21,902 bases of DNA from CAYZEZ01 sp964477295 (GCA_964477295.1 CAYZEZ010000038.1:1-21902), one strand, 5' to 3'; shown: positions 9,429-17,311, counted from the first letter of the stretch. Notes: generated from the letters alone by a model not told the origin. Program-made: numbers and translations.

Positions 9429-9458
9429 AATATTATTTATATATTTATATAAAATATT
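9429..9458. repeat. AT-rich imperfect inverted repeat (30 bp)
   Basis: The 30 bases from AATATT at 9429 to AATATT at 9458 are self-complementary with three mismatched pairs (12 of 15 pairs match). The element consists only of A and T, so part of the symmetry is expected by chance. It lies about 100 bp upstream of the DUF5107 gene. It may be an operator, a bendable upstream element or nothing. Confidence 0.3.
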
Positions 9459-9558
9459 GCCAGTTTTTGAACAAGTTTTCTTCTGATACTAAAATTCAAA
9501 TACACTTAGTTTCGTTTAACCAGGTCATCCACATCGTTTTTCTATAAAACCAGCAATT

Positions 9559-12519
9559 ATGAAATTACATCTGTATTGTTTACTGTTCCTGTTATTGTTG
9601 ACAGGTTCCATGACCTTTTCACAGGAATCTGAAGTAAAGACTTACACTGGCCATGTAACCATACCTACCTATCCCTGGACAGAGACAATGGATATCAATC
9701 CACAGTTCAGGTGGACCAATAAGTCACATTATTCTCCCAATCCGTCCATTTATCCATATGCCATGTGTGATAACCTGAGTCAGGAGATTTCAGACCGCAC
9801 ATACAAAACCATGATCATTGAAAATGAATTCCTGAAAGTTACTGTTATTCCGGAACTCGGAGGTCATGTTCATGCAGTCCTGGATAAAACAACGGGTGAA
9901 AACATGCTGTATGAGAACCAGGTGATCAAACCATCCCTGATTGGCATGGCTGGTGCATGGGCCTCGGGTGGAATAGAATTTAATACAGGCCCGAACGGCC
10001 ATACCGTAACTGCAATGTCGCCTGTTGAGGTTACCTTTGTCGACTATCCTGATGGCAGCAAAGCCATTGCGATCGGTAATGTGGAGCAGGTATTTCATAC
10101 TCAATGGGTGGCTGTCGTCAGATTGAGGCCTGGCAGGTCATATATCGAAGAAACTATCAGGATTTATAATCCGACAAACAACAAACACATGTATTATTTC
10201 TGGAATTGTGTGGCATATCCTGATAATGATGCCACTCAATATATTTATCCCATCAGCATGTTCCAGGATCACTGGGGAAGAAACTTTACTCCCTATCCGG
10301 TAGATAATTCAGGAATAGACAGGTCGTGGCTGAAGAATGCGTATGACCCGGGTGGATTTTTTGCCTACAAGTGCAATCAGGATTTCTTCGGGGCATTTGA
10401 TCACGATAAGAACCGGGGAGTAATTGCTTATGCAAATCACTATGAGCTGGAAGGCAAAAAGACCTGGACATGGGGAAGGAGCCAGTGGGGTAACCGGGCG
10501 TCTGCAAGTCTGACGGATGACGGAAGCCATTACCTGGAATTACAAACCGGCCCTTTCCCTACCCAATCGGAATATGGAGCGCTGGATCCTCACCAGACAA
10601 TTGAATGGCAGGAATGGTGGTACCCGGTGCATGGAACCGATGGTGTATACTTTTCCAATAAGGATGTTACTGTAAACATAAAGAAGGAAGATAAAACGCT
10701 TAAATTGCTTGTGACCGGAACCTCAATAAGGGATGCTGTTTGCAATATCGAGGGTTTGGGAAAAGAGAATATATCAATTGTTCCCGGCGAGTCGAGTTCG
10801 TTTGAAATAAAATCAGGGAAACAGGCAAAGCCCTATTCCATAGTTATATCCTCCGGGGAGAAATTGCTTGCTGAATTTACCTATCCGCTTGATATACCGG
10901 AACATAAACCTGGTGAAATTGCCGGTGAAAAATATTCAGAAAACACAGCTTCAGGGTGTTGGCTGAAAGGATTGCATCGCGATAAAGAAGGGGGTACACA
11001 TGAGGCCATCAGGTTATATATAAAGGCCATCGAACTGGATCCAAATTTTGCTCCGGCCATGGCTTCGCTGGGTGAACTTAAATTACATGCTGGCGAATAT
11101 GAGAAGGCGAAGGAGCTTCTGGAAAAAAGCATTCATCTGAATATAAATGATGGATGGGCAAAGTATTATCTTGCCCAGGCCTACCTGGAATTGGGCGAAG
11201 TTGAAGAAGGACTTGTCATGGCATATAAAGCCGCCCTGTTACCTGAGACCGTATCCCAGGGATTCAACCTGGCAGGATCAATCCACCTCAGGAAAGGTGA
11301 ATTCGGGAAAGCCATCAACCCTTTAAAACGTGCCATCGAAATGAATGGCCAGGACTTGAACAGCCGCAACTTGCTGGCCTTTGCACTTTGGAAAACAGGT
11401 GATAAAGATGGTGCAAAGGAACAGATTGCAAGAGTTCTCAAACATGATCCACTTGATAACTATATTGGTATAATCGCTGACTTTATGGGTGAAAATGATG
11501 GTGGAGTATACACCAGGATTGCCGGAAGGAAAGATGAAGTGATGGATGCCGTTGATTTTTTCCTGTCGGCAGGTTTAATAAAAGAAGCCGGTTCTGTAAT
11601 CGAAAAATACTATCTGGATGCCGATGACCGGGAACCCTCCCCTATGATTTACTACTATTATGGTATTTTAAAGAATGATTTGAAGAGTCTGGATTTAGCT
11701 TTTAATATGAATCCTGATTATGTGTGGCCTACCCTGCGATCCAGTTTCAGTATACTTGATGAGGTGATCAACAGAAATCCAAACGACTGGAAAGCCAGGT
11801 TATATCTTGGAAATTTAATGTTTGAGAGAAGCAGGAAAGAGGATGCTGTAAAAATGTGGAAAGAAGCCATTGTCATTGATGATTCATATAGCGTACTTCA
11901 CAGAAACCTTGGACTCATCGAGTGGAAAATAGAAAACAATCCCTGGCAGGCTATCCTGCACTACGAGAAAGCTTTGGAGTGTAACCCTCAAGACTTTACC
12001 CTGTATCGTGACCTGGGCATGCTGTATATTAATGAAACAAACCAGTATATTCAGGCCATCAGGCTTTTGGAGAATGCCAGGAAGATGGGATGTGTGCGGG
12101 GTGATATTGCCACTCTCCTTGGCCAGGCATATAACCATACAGGTGAATATCAAAAAACAATTGAATTGCTTGCGGCCAACACATATTCAAATTTTGAAGG
12201 CCATCTGGGAATCAACCAGGTTTATACTGCTGCACGAATTGGACTGGGTAGCGAACGGTTTAATGAAGGAAACTACAAAGAAGCGCTGGAAGAATACAGT
12301 GAATCCATCATAATACCACTCAACCTTGGCCCGGGACAAATGAGTGATCTTCCCCATTGTGAAAGCCTTTATCTCATCGGGCGTGCACTTGAGAAACTGG
12401 ACAGGATGGAGGAGGCAAAAACTTCCTTTGAACTGGCGGCTAAGCGGGCTAACAGGGGCGATGACAGGAACAGGAAGTTCGGGGAGGAGGCCCGGGCGAG
12501 ATTAAAATCAATAAATTGA
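9559..12519 (+). CDS. DUF5107 domain protein with C-terminal TPR array, exported
   Basis: 986 residues with a signal peptide (residues 1-21, ending SMTFSQ). The N-terminal third matches my knowledge of DUF5107 proteins, whose fold resembles galactose mutarotases and related carbohydrate-active enzymes: ENEFLKVTVIPELGGHVHAV, GGIEFNTGPNGH, QWGNRASASLTDDGSHYLEL and TIEWQEWWYPVHG are characteristic. From about residue 475 to the end runs a tetratricopeptide array (NFAPAMASLGELKLHAGEYE, AKYYLAQAYLELGEVEEGL, and further units to ALEKLDRMEEAKTSFELAAK), which normally mediates protein contacts. The catalytic status of DUF5107 is not something I can assign; sugar-ring binding or modification is a reasonable guess from the fold. 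It is the first gene of a plus-strand set, with 24 bp to the FG-GAP lipoprotein, and is divergent from the GH106 operon. Confidence 0.85.
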   Translation: MKLHLYCLLFLLLLTGSMTFSQESEVKTYTGHVTIPTYPWTETMDINPQFRWTNKSHYSPNPSIYPYAMCDNLSQEISDRTYKTMIIENEFLKVTVIPELGGHVHAVLDKTTGENMLYENQVIKPSLIGMAGAWASGGIEFNTGPNGHTVTAMSPVEVTFVDYPDGSKAIAIGNVEQVFHTQWVAVVRLRPGRSYIEETIRIYNPTNNKHMYYFWNCVAYPDNDATQYIYPISMFQDHWGRNFTPYPVDNSGIDRSWLKNAYDPGGFFAYKCNQDFFGAFDHDKNRGVIAYANHYELEGKKTWTWGRSQWGNRASASLTDDGSHYLELQTGPFPTQSEYGALDPHQTIEWQEWWYPVHGTDGVYFSNKDVTVNIKKEDKTLKLLVTGTSIRDAVCNIEGLGKENISIVPGESSSFEIKSGKQAKPYSIVISSGEKLLAEFTYPLDIPEHKPGEIAGEKYSENTASGCWLKGLHRDKEGGTHEAIRLYIKAIELDPNFAPAMASLGELKLHAGEYEKAKELLEKSIHLNINDGWAKYYLAQAYLELGEVEEGLVMAYKAALLPETVSQGFNLAGSIHLRKGEFGKAINPLKRAIEMNGQDLNSRNLLAFALWKTGDKDGAKEQIARVLKHDPLDNYIGIIADFMGENDGGVYTRIAGRKDEVMDAVDFFLSAGLIKEAGSVIEKYYLDADDREPSPMIYYYYGILKNDLKSLDLAFNMNPDYVWPTLRSSFSILDEVINRNPNDWKARLYLGNLMFERSRKEDAVKMWKEAIVIDDSYSVLHRNLGLIEWKIENNPWQAILHYEKALECNPQDFTLYRDLGMLYINETNQYIQAIRLLENARKMGCVRGDIATLLGQAYNHTGEYQKTIELLAANTYSNFEGHLGINQVYTAARIGLGSERFNEGNYKEALEEYSESIIIPLNLGPGQMSDLPHCESLYLIGRALEKLDRMEEAKTSFELAAKRANRGDDRNRKFGEEARARLKSIN

Positions 12520-12543
12520 AACAACTACCCAATAAAATTTACT

Positions 12544-13773
12544 ATGGAAAAATCAGCACTGAGAATTATAACTGTCTTTTGCCTCGTTTTTGCCATTCTG
12601 ATTTTATCTTCTTGTAAACAAAAGCAACCACAATCGGAAAAATCCGCCTTATATGAGCATATTGTCCTTGACAGTGTCAAAGGACAGCCCTGTGTCGGAG
12701 ACATTAATAATGATGGAGTTAATGATATAATAAAGAAAGGTGATCCTGGTAAAGAACCACTTGTATGGTTTAAATGGACAAAAGAAAATGGTCCCGAAAA
12801 ACATATTTTATCCTTTGATATGCCTCTGAGCTGCGATCGGATTGACCTTGGGGATATAGACCTTGATGGGGATCTCGATTTAGTAGCAGGGTTAACAGAA
12901 AATGAAGAATTTTATATCGGCTGGATTGAGAATCCTATGCCAGATGCAGATCCGGAAGGATTCGAATCATGGGTATATCATAAGGTTGCCAGGCATGAAG
13001 GATATATAAAAGATATTAAGGTCACGGATTTCAATCATGACGGGAAGCCGGATATTGTTACACGGGCTCATGAACAGACCGTAATTCATTTCCAGGAAAC
13101 GCCACTCGACTGGACAGACAGGAAAGTGCTTCATCATGAATCGCATGAAGGTATGGATATCATCGATATGGATAACGATGGTGATCCGGATATTATCCTG
13201 AACGGATTCTGGTTTGAAACACCAGAAGATCCATTGCGGAGCGATTTCCAAAAGCACATCTACGATTCACTATGGTTCACCCCTGTTGACAGCTCATGGA
13301 GGGATAACAATTCTTCAGTCAAGGTAGCGAATGTAATGGGCTCTCCAATTCCCGAAATACTAATATCCAATTCAGAACTGCCAGGATATCCAATCTCAAT
13401 GTATACGGTTAATACAATTGAGGAATTAAAAAACGATAAATGGACAGAAATCAGGATAGCTGAACAGTATGATTTTTGCCAGACGCTCGATGCAGGTGAT
13501 ATTGATAATGACGGTGATGTAGATGTGCTGGCAGCAAAGTTTAAGAGGGAACCAGGGCACCCCAGATGGTCAAACAGCCCACCCTACCCGGTTTCGGTTT
13601 TTTATAATGTGTCAGGAAGTGGGCTGTCATGGAAGGAAGAAATCCTCTCCGACAGCGGAATGTATGCAGGTGTACTGGGTGATGCAGGTAGTGATGGCGA
13701 CCTTGACATCATAGGTTCGAGAAGCTATTTTGTCGGGCCATTAAATATGTGGGAAAACAAAATCTCAGATTAG
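12544..13773 (+). CDS. FG-GAP/VCBS repeat lipoprotein
   Basis: 409 residues. A clean lipobox ends the signal (LVFAILILSSC, Cys24), so it is membrane anchored. The mature part is a probable seven-bladed beta-propeller with calcium-type loops at DINNDGVNDI, DIDLDGDLDL, DFNHDGKPDI, DMDNDGDPDI, DIDNDGDVDV and DAGSDGDLDI. A seventh, degenerate blade (VANVMGSPIPEIL) lacks the acidic loop. It is closely related to the first half of the kelch fusion at 5527-7668 but has no kelch half. FG-GAP proteins of this kind in Bacteroidota glycan loci are thought to bind ligands or scaffold other proteins; no active site is visible. It lies 24 bp after the DUF5107-TPR gene and 28 bp before the isomerase-like gene, so the three are probably co-transcribed. 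Confidence 0.85.
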   Translation: MEKSALRIITVFCLVFAILILSSCKQKQPQSEKSALYEHIVLDSVKGQPCVGDINNDGVNDIIKKGDPGKEPLVWFKWTKENGPEKHILSFDMPLSCDRIDLGDIDLDGDLDLVAGLTENEEFYIGWIENPMPDADPEGFESWVYHKVARHEGYIKDIKVTDFNHDGKPDIVTRAHEQTVIHFQETPLDWTDRKVLHHESHEGMDIIDMDNDGDPDIILNGFWFETPEDPLRSDFQKHIYDSLWFTPVDSSWRDNNSSVKVANVMGSPIPEILISNSELPGYPISMYTVNTIEELKNDKWTEIRIAEQYDFCQTLDAGDIDNDGDVDVLAAKFKREPGHPRWSNSPPYPVSVFYNVSGSGLSWKEEILSDSGMYAGVLGDAGSDGDLDIIGSRSYFVGPLNMWENKISD

Positions 13774-13801
13774 TCAATTATTATTTTGTAGATTAAAGAA
13801 T

Positions 13802-14704
13802 ATGGATCGAAGAAAATTTATAACCAGAACATCATTAACAGCAGGTGCTGCATTATTTTCATTTCCATTGATTAAGGCTATACCAAAGCTTCCTGAACTT
13901 GACCGGATCGGACTTACAACAGTACTTTTTCGTAATCATTTTAAGAGTACAGCTCCGGATCACAATCCTGTCGATATAGAATTGATCCTGGAAAATATCC
14001 CGGTATATTTTAGTACCCGCTTTGGCGTTAAATATGTGGAACTATGGTCCCGTCATTTTGAATCCCGGGATCAGGCCTATCTGAAAAAACTTAAAAAGTC
14101 ATTTACAGATGCGGGATCAAAATTAATCGACATCCAGGTAGATACTAAATATGACATGTCTGATCCTGACCTGGAAAAGCGGAAGTCGGCTATTACAGAA
14201 ATGAAAGATTGGATTAATATTGGATCTGAACTTGGAACAAAATTCATTCGGTTAAGCAGCATGAAAAAATCATTAGACCATGCAATTGAGTCAATTGGTA
14301 TTGTGAATAAATATGCTGAATCTGAAGGCATTATTGCGCTTGTCGAAAATCATAATGATCTTTTTTCCGACGTGTCAAACCATTTAAGTGTAGTGGATCG
14401 AGTAAAAAGCAAAAATTTAGGCCTTCTGGCCGATTTTGGAAATTATAGCGGAGATGTGGATCGATATAAGGCTCTCGGGCAGATTGCACCTTTTACAAAG
14501 CTCATTTCAGCAAAGACAATTGATTTTAATAACCAAATGGAGCATGTCTCATATGATTATTCAAAATGTATAAGAATTTTTGAAGAGTCGGGCTACAAAG
14601 GAATTTATTCACTTGAACAATGGGGAAAACTACCCGGTAATGATTACGCAGAGAAAATAGCAGATTGGATGATTGACCAGACTCAAAATAATCTCAACAC
14701 GTAA
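13802..14704 (+). CDS. Tat-exported sugar phosphate isomerase/epimerase-like TIM barrel protein
   Basis: 300 residues. The N-terminus is a twin-arginine signal (MDRRKFITRTSLTAGAALF, cleavage probably near LIKAIPK). The rest has the xylose-isomerase-like TIM barrel pattern: VKYVELWSRH early, GTKFIRLSS mid-barrel, then probable metal-ligand positions Glu182 (LVENHND), Asp211 (LLADFGN) and Glu272 (YSLEQWG), with ISAKTIDFN at the usual Lys-containing strand. Known members isomerise or epimerise sugars, or cleave related substrates, in a metal-dependent way. The substrate here is unknown. Export of such proteins by Tat is common in Bacteroidota and Planctomycetota glycan loci. It is the last gene of the plus-strand operon and converges on the MFS gene, leaving 81 bp between stops. 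Confidence 0.85.
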   Translation: MDRRKFITRTSLTAGAALFSFPLIKAIPKLPELDRIGLTTVLFRNHFKSTAPDHNPVDIELILENIPVYFSTRFGVKYVELWSRHFESRDQAYLKKLKKSFTDAGSKLIDIQVDTKYDMSDPDLEKRKSAITEMKDWINIGSELGTKFIRLSSMKKSLDHAIESIGIVNKYAESEGIIALVENHNDLFSDVSNHLSVVDRVKSKNLGLLADFGNYSGDVDRYKALGQIAPFTKLISAKTIDFNNQMEHVSYDYSKCIRIFEESGYKGIYSLEQWGKLPGNDYAEKIADWMIDQTQNNLNT

Positions 14705-14785
14705 AATCTTCAATATGCATTAAGGATGAAATGGATTACATGAACATTATGACACCCCAATTTAATTACTATATCCTAAGATACA
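14705..14785. other. Convergent intergenic gap, no clear terminator
   Basis: 81 bp between the stop of the isomerase-like gene and the stop of the MFS gene on the other strand. A terminator would be expected, but I see only a very short TATC-CTAA-GATA hairpin near 14770 with no U-run, which is not convincing. Confidence 0.4.
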
Positions 14786-15994
14786 TTAATCATTGATAGA
14801 GCTACCTGCCATTCCCTTTTTTGGCAATAATGAAATAGCTATAACTCCTATTATGGCAAGTAATATCAATGCGGTAAATCCCGTAACATAACTATCACTC
14901 CGATCCCTGAGCCATCCCACAAGCATGGGGGAAAGTGCCTCACCCAACACATCAGCGGAAATTACAATTCCCATGACACGACCCAGTATCCTCACACCAA
15001 ACAATTCTGCTGCCATCAGGGGAATGATCATGTAATCACCTCCCAGGGCAATCCCGAAAATTATGGCAAACACATAGATAACTCCTGGTATAGAGGCTCC
15101 ATATAGCAAAGGGATTGCGCAGGATACAAGGGTAAAAATCAGGATCATCACATATTTCTTCGGAAGTTTATCGGCCAGCCAGCCCATGAACATACGACCA
15201 AAGATACTCGATGCCAGCACGATGGACATGATTCTTGCAGACAGGTTTTGTGCATATTCCAGGTCAAACGTAAAAAATAATTTAAGATTCTGGGTTGTAC
15301 CGCTCACAGCAGCAATGGAGCACATGCTTCCAATCAATAGCAGATAAACATTACGTTTCTTAAGGACCGACTTAAACGAAATAGCAGATTTCTCAGTTTG
15401 AGACACAGTTGAACTGCTTTGAGGATTATCATGAATAAACCAGATTATTGGCCAGGCAATAATGATCATCAGGATGCCGAGGATCATTAAAGCATCGTGC
15501 CAGCCAAATAACTGGATGAGCCAATTTGCGAGGAGTGGCACAAGCATCCCGCCAACACCGATCCCAATGTATGCAAATCCCATCGCTTTTCCCCGGGAAT
15601 CTTTAAACCACCTGGAAATCAGCACCTGGTTCGGAAGTGGGCCTCCCGACATGTATGCCAGGGCGTTGAGGAAATAGAAGAAATAAAAAATCCAAAGGTT
15701 AGTCATTCTGCTCAGTCCTATCAAGGCTGCTCCTCCAAGCAGGATACCAACTAACATTACACGGCGGGGACCCACTCTGTCGACGATCCACCCGGCAAGA
15801 AATGCAAACATGCAAACAAATATTTTTCCAACAGCATTCCCGGAAGTTACCATTGCACGTGTCCATCCAAATTCCTCTATCCAGAAATCATAGAAAAATG
15901 GTAAACCATAGAAGGCGATGCCAACGATTGAAAATAAGCTCAAGAACCCGGTTGCTCCGATTTTAAGACGTTCGATTTTATTATTCCTGATCAT
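14786..15994 (-). CDS. MFS transporter, OFA/monocarboxylate-porter-like
   Basis: 402 residues from the ATG at 15992-15994. An in-frame ATG at 16015 would add seven residues inside the upstream gene; the later start sits one base after the upstream stop (TAA-A-ATG), the more economical choice. About twelve hydrophobic segments are visible. Between helices 2 and 3 is the MFS signature GWIVDRVGPRRVM, and the related GWLADKLPKKYVM repeats it in the second half. GWTRAMVTSG near the N-terminus and ISRWFKDSRGKAMGFAYIGI in the middle resemble the oxalate/formate antiporter and monocarboxylate transporter group. Probable cargo is therefore a small organic acid or sugar acid rather than an oligosaccharide (inference). 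It is translationally linked to the URO-D-fold gene. No gene of known transported-substrate metabolism lies beside it to settle the cargo. Confidence 0.82.
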   Translation of the reverse strand: MIRNNKIERLKIGATGFLSLFSIVGIAFYGLPFFYDFWIEEFGWTRAMVTSGNAVGKIFVCMFAFLAGWIVDRVGPRRVMLVGILLGGAALIGLSRMTNLWIFYFFYFLNALAYMSGGPLPNQVLISRWFKDSRGKAMGFAYIGIGVGGMLVPLLANWLIQLFGWHDALMILGILMIIIAWPIIWFIHDNPQSSSTVSQTEKSAISFKSVLKKRNVYLLLIGSMCSIAAVSGTTQNLKLFFTFDLEYAQNLSARIMSIVLASSIFGRMFMGWLADKLPKKYVMILIFTLVSCAIPLLYGASIPGVIYVFAIIFGIALGGDYMIIPLMAAELFGVRILGRVMGIVISADVLGEALSPMLVGWLRDRSDSYVTGFTALILLAIIGVIAISLLPKKGMAGSSIND

Positions 15995-15995
15995 T

Positions 15996-17018
15996 TTATT
16001 TGAAAGAGTTAACAATGTATTCTTTGACTGTCCTTAGGGTGTTAGCCGAAACCCCAGGTGGAAGAATGCCTGTCCCGATGATAAAATTAGTGTAATAATT
16101 CAAAGAATGAAGCAATTTATCGACAACTGTTATTAGTTGTTCGGAATTACTATCAGCGAATGGAGCAGGAGGCAGATTTACACGGAAAATTGTATCAGGA
16201 TATTCCTGGAAAACAGTTTTGATTTCCTCCGGGGGGATCGTAAAATCCAGTAAAAACTGGTTAGCGCCGGTTGAGAGGATATCATGCAAAATAGGCCGCG
16301 TATCCCCCCCGACAATAAGGGTTCGTTGTTGAACTCTCATATACTCCAGCAAATCGAAAATTTCTTTATGGAACGGCAGTACCAGGTCGTGATAGGTTTG
16401 TGGTGACAAAAGGGGTGGAGATACAAATGAATCGAATACAACTACGCCGGCACCAATATCTCCAAGTGCCTTTGCATAGATTTTTATTGTCTCTGTGCAG
16501 AATCTCAGTAATGGAACAAGTCCCTCCGGATCCATTAATGACTCCATGAGCAATTTTTCCTTAGGGTAGATTTTGGTCGCCATTGAGAAGGGACCCGAAA
16601 TGCCTCCACGCACCGGTATGCAATGTCCATATTTCTGCAGCATGGCTTGTGCAGCCTGTATATATATCCCCATCCTGCCAGCTATCTGTTCAAGGCCTTT
16701 CAGATCATCCACACGGGATGTACTGCTCAACAGAGGTTTTGCGATCTCAGGCATCCAGATGCCTGGATCGCGATTTACTTTGCACCCCACAGCCTCCGCC
16801 TCAATGTTGTAAATATCATAAGCTGAGGTTAAAGCATCAGCATCGAGTTGTTCAACTTCAAATGTGAGTGCATCAATTATTTCCTGTTTATTTTGTCCAA
16901 AAGTATGAGAAGACGATTGTACAAAAGCTGGTTTCAAATCATAGATTGCGGGCATGAAAGGAGGCCGGTCAATTTCTTTTCCGGCTAACAGGTTTTCAAG
17001 TCTCTCCAATGCCGTCAT
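15996..17018 (-). CDS. URO-D / MtaA-fold protein lacking the methyltransferase zinc ligands
   Basis: 340 residues, about the usual length for the uroporphyrinogen decarboxylase/cobamide methyltransferase superfamily. Family features are the opening TALERLENLLAGKEIDRPPF, GGISGPFSMATKIYPKE mid-protein, VVVFDSFVSPPLLSP, and LIVGGDTRPIL near residue 234. In MtaA/MtbA-type methyltransferases the last segment carries His-x-Cys, with a later Cys near a Gly-Ile-Pro-Pro-like motif. Here the matching places read LIVGGDT (234-240) and GTGILPPG (315-322), with no His or Cys. It is therefore unlikely to be a zinc-dependent methyltransferase, and the genome context does not suggest haem synthesis. True reaction unknown. 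The start overlaps the preceding 57-codon ORF (ATGA), and the stop lies one base before the MFS start, so the three are probably translated together. Confidence 0.8.
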   Translation of the reverse strand: MTALERLENLLAGKEIDRPPFMPAIYDLKPAFVQSSSHTFGQNKQEIIDALTFEVEQLDADALTSAYDIYNIEAEAVGCKVNRDPGIWMPEIAKPLLSSTSRVDDLKGLEQIAGRMGIYIQAAQAMLQKYGHCIPVRGGISGPFSMATKIYPKEKLLMESLMDPEGLVPLLRFCTETIKIYAKALGDIGAGVVVFDSFVSPPLLSPQTYHDLVLPFHKEIFDLLEYMRVQQRTLIVGGDTRPILHDILSTGANQFLLDFTIPPEEIKTVFQEYPDTIFRVNLPPAPFADSNSEQLITVVDKLLHSLNYYTNFIIGTGILPPGVSANTLRTVKEYIVNSFK

Positions 17019-17188
17019 TGTACAATGAATCCTAAGAGTTTCCAGGGCTCCCTGTAATCATAATGCAACAACTCATTGGTTCCGAGAACAGATGGACTGG
17101 CCAGGGCATTTATACCTACTGCAATTCCGGCTGTAACAAGTGATGATTTATCAATAAAGTCTCTTCTTGAAATGACCTTTTCTTTCAT
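17015..17188 (-). CDS. 57-residue Tat-signal ORF (remnant or leader peptide)
   Basis: A 57-codon ORF starting at 17186-17188 and ending with TGA at 17015-17017, which overlaps the ATG of the URO-D-fold gene as ATGA. The first half is an excellent twin-arginine signal (ISRRDFIDKSSLVTAGIAVG), followed by ALASPSVLGTNE, the cleavage-region style seen in Tat-exported Gfo/Idh/MocA oxidoreductases. Only about 20 residues follow (LLHYDYREPWKLLGFIVQ), too few for a folded enzyme domain. It may be the stump of a decayed Tat-exported enzyme, a former exported version of the URO-D protein separated by a frameshift, or a small exported peptide. The frame directly upstream of the URO-D start contains a stop within about 15 codons, so a simple one-base correction would join only part of it. 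An AGGAGG at 17213-17218 lies about 24 bases before the start, too far to act directly. Confidence 0.5.
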   Translation of the reverse strand: MKEKVISRRDFIDKSSLVTAGIAVGINALASPSVLGTNELLHYDYREPWKLLGFIVQ

Positions 17189-17257
17189 GATATATTAATT
17201 TAGTGGTCTATTCCTCCTGAAAGTTATGAAGATATTTAAGATTGACTGTACTATCAT

Positions 17258-17269
17258 GCATTTAAATGC
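17258..17269. promoter_or_regulatory. 12-bp perfect palindrome, possible operator
   Basis: GCATTTAAATGC is exactly self-complementary and does not extend further. It lies about 70 bp upstream of the minus-strand Tat ORF start and 48 bp upstream of the CE15 start, a reasonable place for a dimeric repressor or activator. Function is inferred. Confidence 0.35.
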
Positions 17270-17284
17270 CAATTATATGGTAAT

Positions 17285-17311
17285 TTTGATATTGGATCCA
17301 ATATACTTTTG
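17285..17311 (+). promoter_or_regulatory. Promoter-like TTTG / TACTTTTG pair with a 16-bp palindrome in the spacer
   Basis: TTTG at 17285-17288 and TACTTTTG at 17304-17311 match the Bacteroidota -33 and -7 consensus (TTTG, TAnnTTTG), though the 15-bp spacer is shorter than the usual 19-21. The perfect palindrome ATATTGGATCCAATAT (17289-17304) fills the spacer and overlaps the first T of the -7 element, a classic repressor-site geometry. The -7 element ends only five bases before the CE15 ATG at 17317, so transcription would begin at or next to the start codon (leaderless message). If that is not tolerated, the promoter reading is wrong and only the palindrome stands. Confidence 0.4.

Larger units (their letters stand above)
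9173..9558. promoter_or_regulatory. Divergent intergenic control region
   Basis: This 386-bp AT-rich stretch lies between the minus-strand glycan operon (start 9172) and the plus-strand DUF5107 operon (start 9559), so promoters for both must lie here or nearby. No ORF of note and no tRNA-like fold is visible. I looked for the Bacteroidota promoter pair (TTTG about 20 bp before TAnnTTTG) on both strands and found only near misses, such as TTGATTTG near 9220 and 9292. Two structured elements, a spaced direct repeat at 9366-9397 and an AT-rich inverted repeat at 9429-9458, are listed separately. Confidence 0.6.

Noticed and set aside
9173..9558. Possible tRNA or small RNA in the long intergenic region
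   Set aside because: No cloverleaf, no GC-rich stem and no terminator-like hairpin could be found; composition is simply AT-rich.
13785..13793. TTATTTTG as a -7 promoter element before the Tat isomerase-like gene
   Set aside because: It misses the required A at position two, has no TTTG at the right distance, and the gene sits 28 bp behind its operon neighbour.
14762..14785. Small TATC/GATA hairpin as a bidirectional terminator
   Set aside because: A four-base AT stem without a U-run is too weak to call.
17213..17218. AGGAGG (minus strand) as a ribosome binding site for the Tat ORF
   Set aside because: It is about 24 bases from the ATG and no alternative start lies at proper distance; Bacteroidota rarely depend on this signal.
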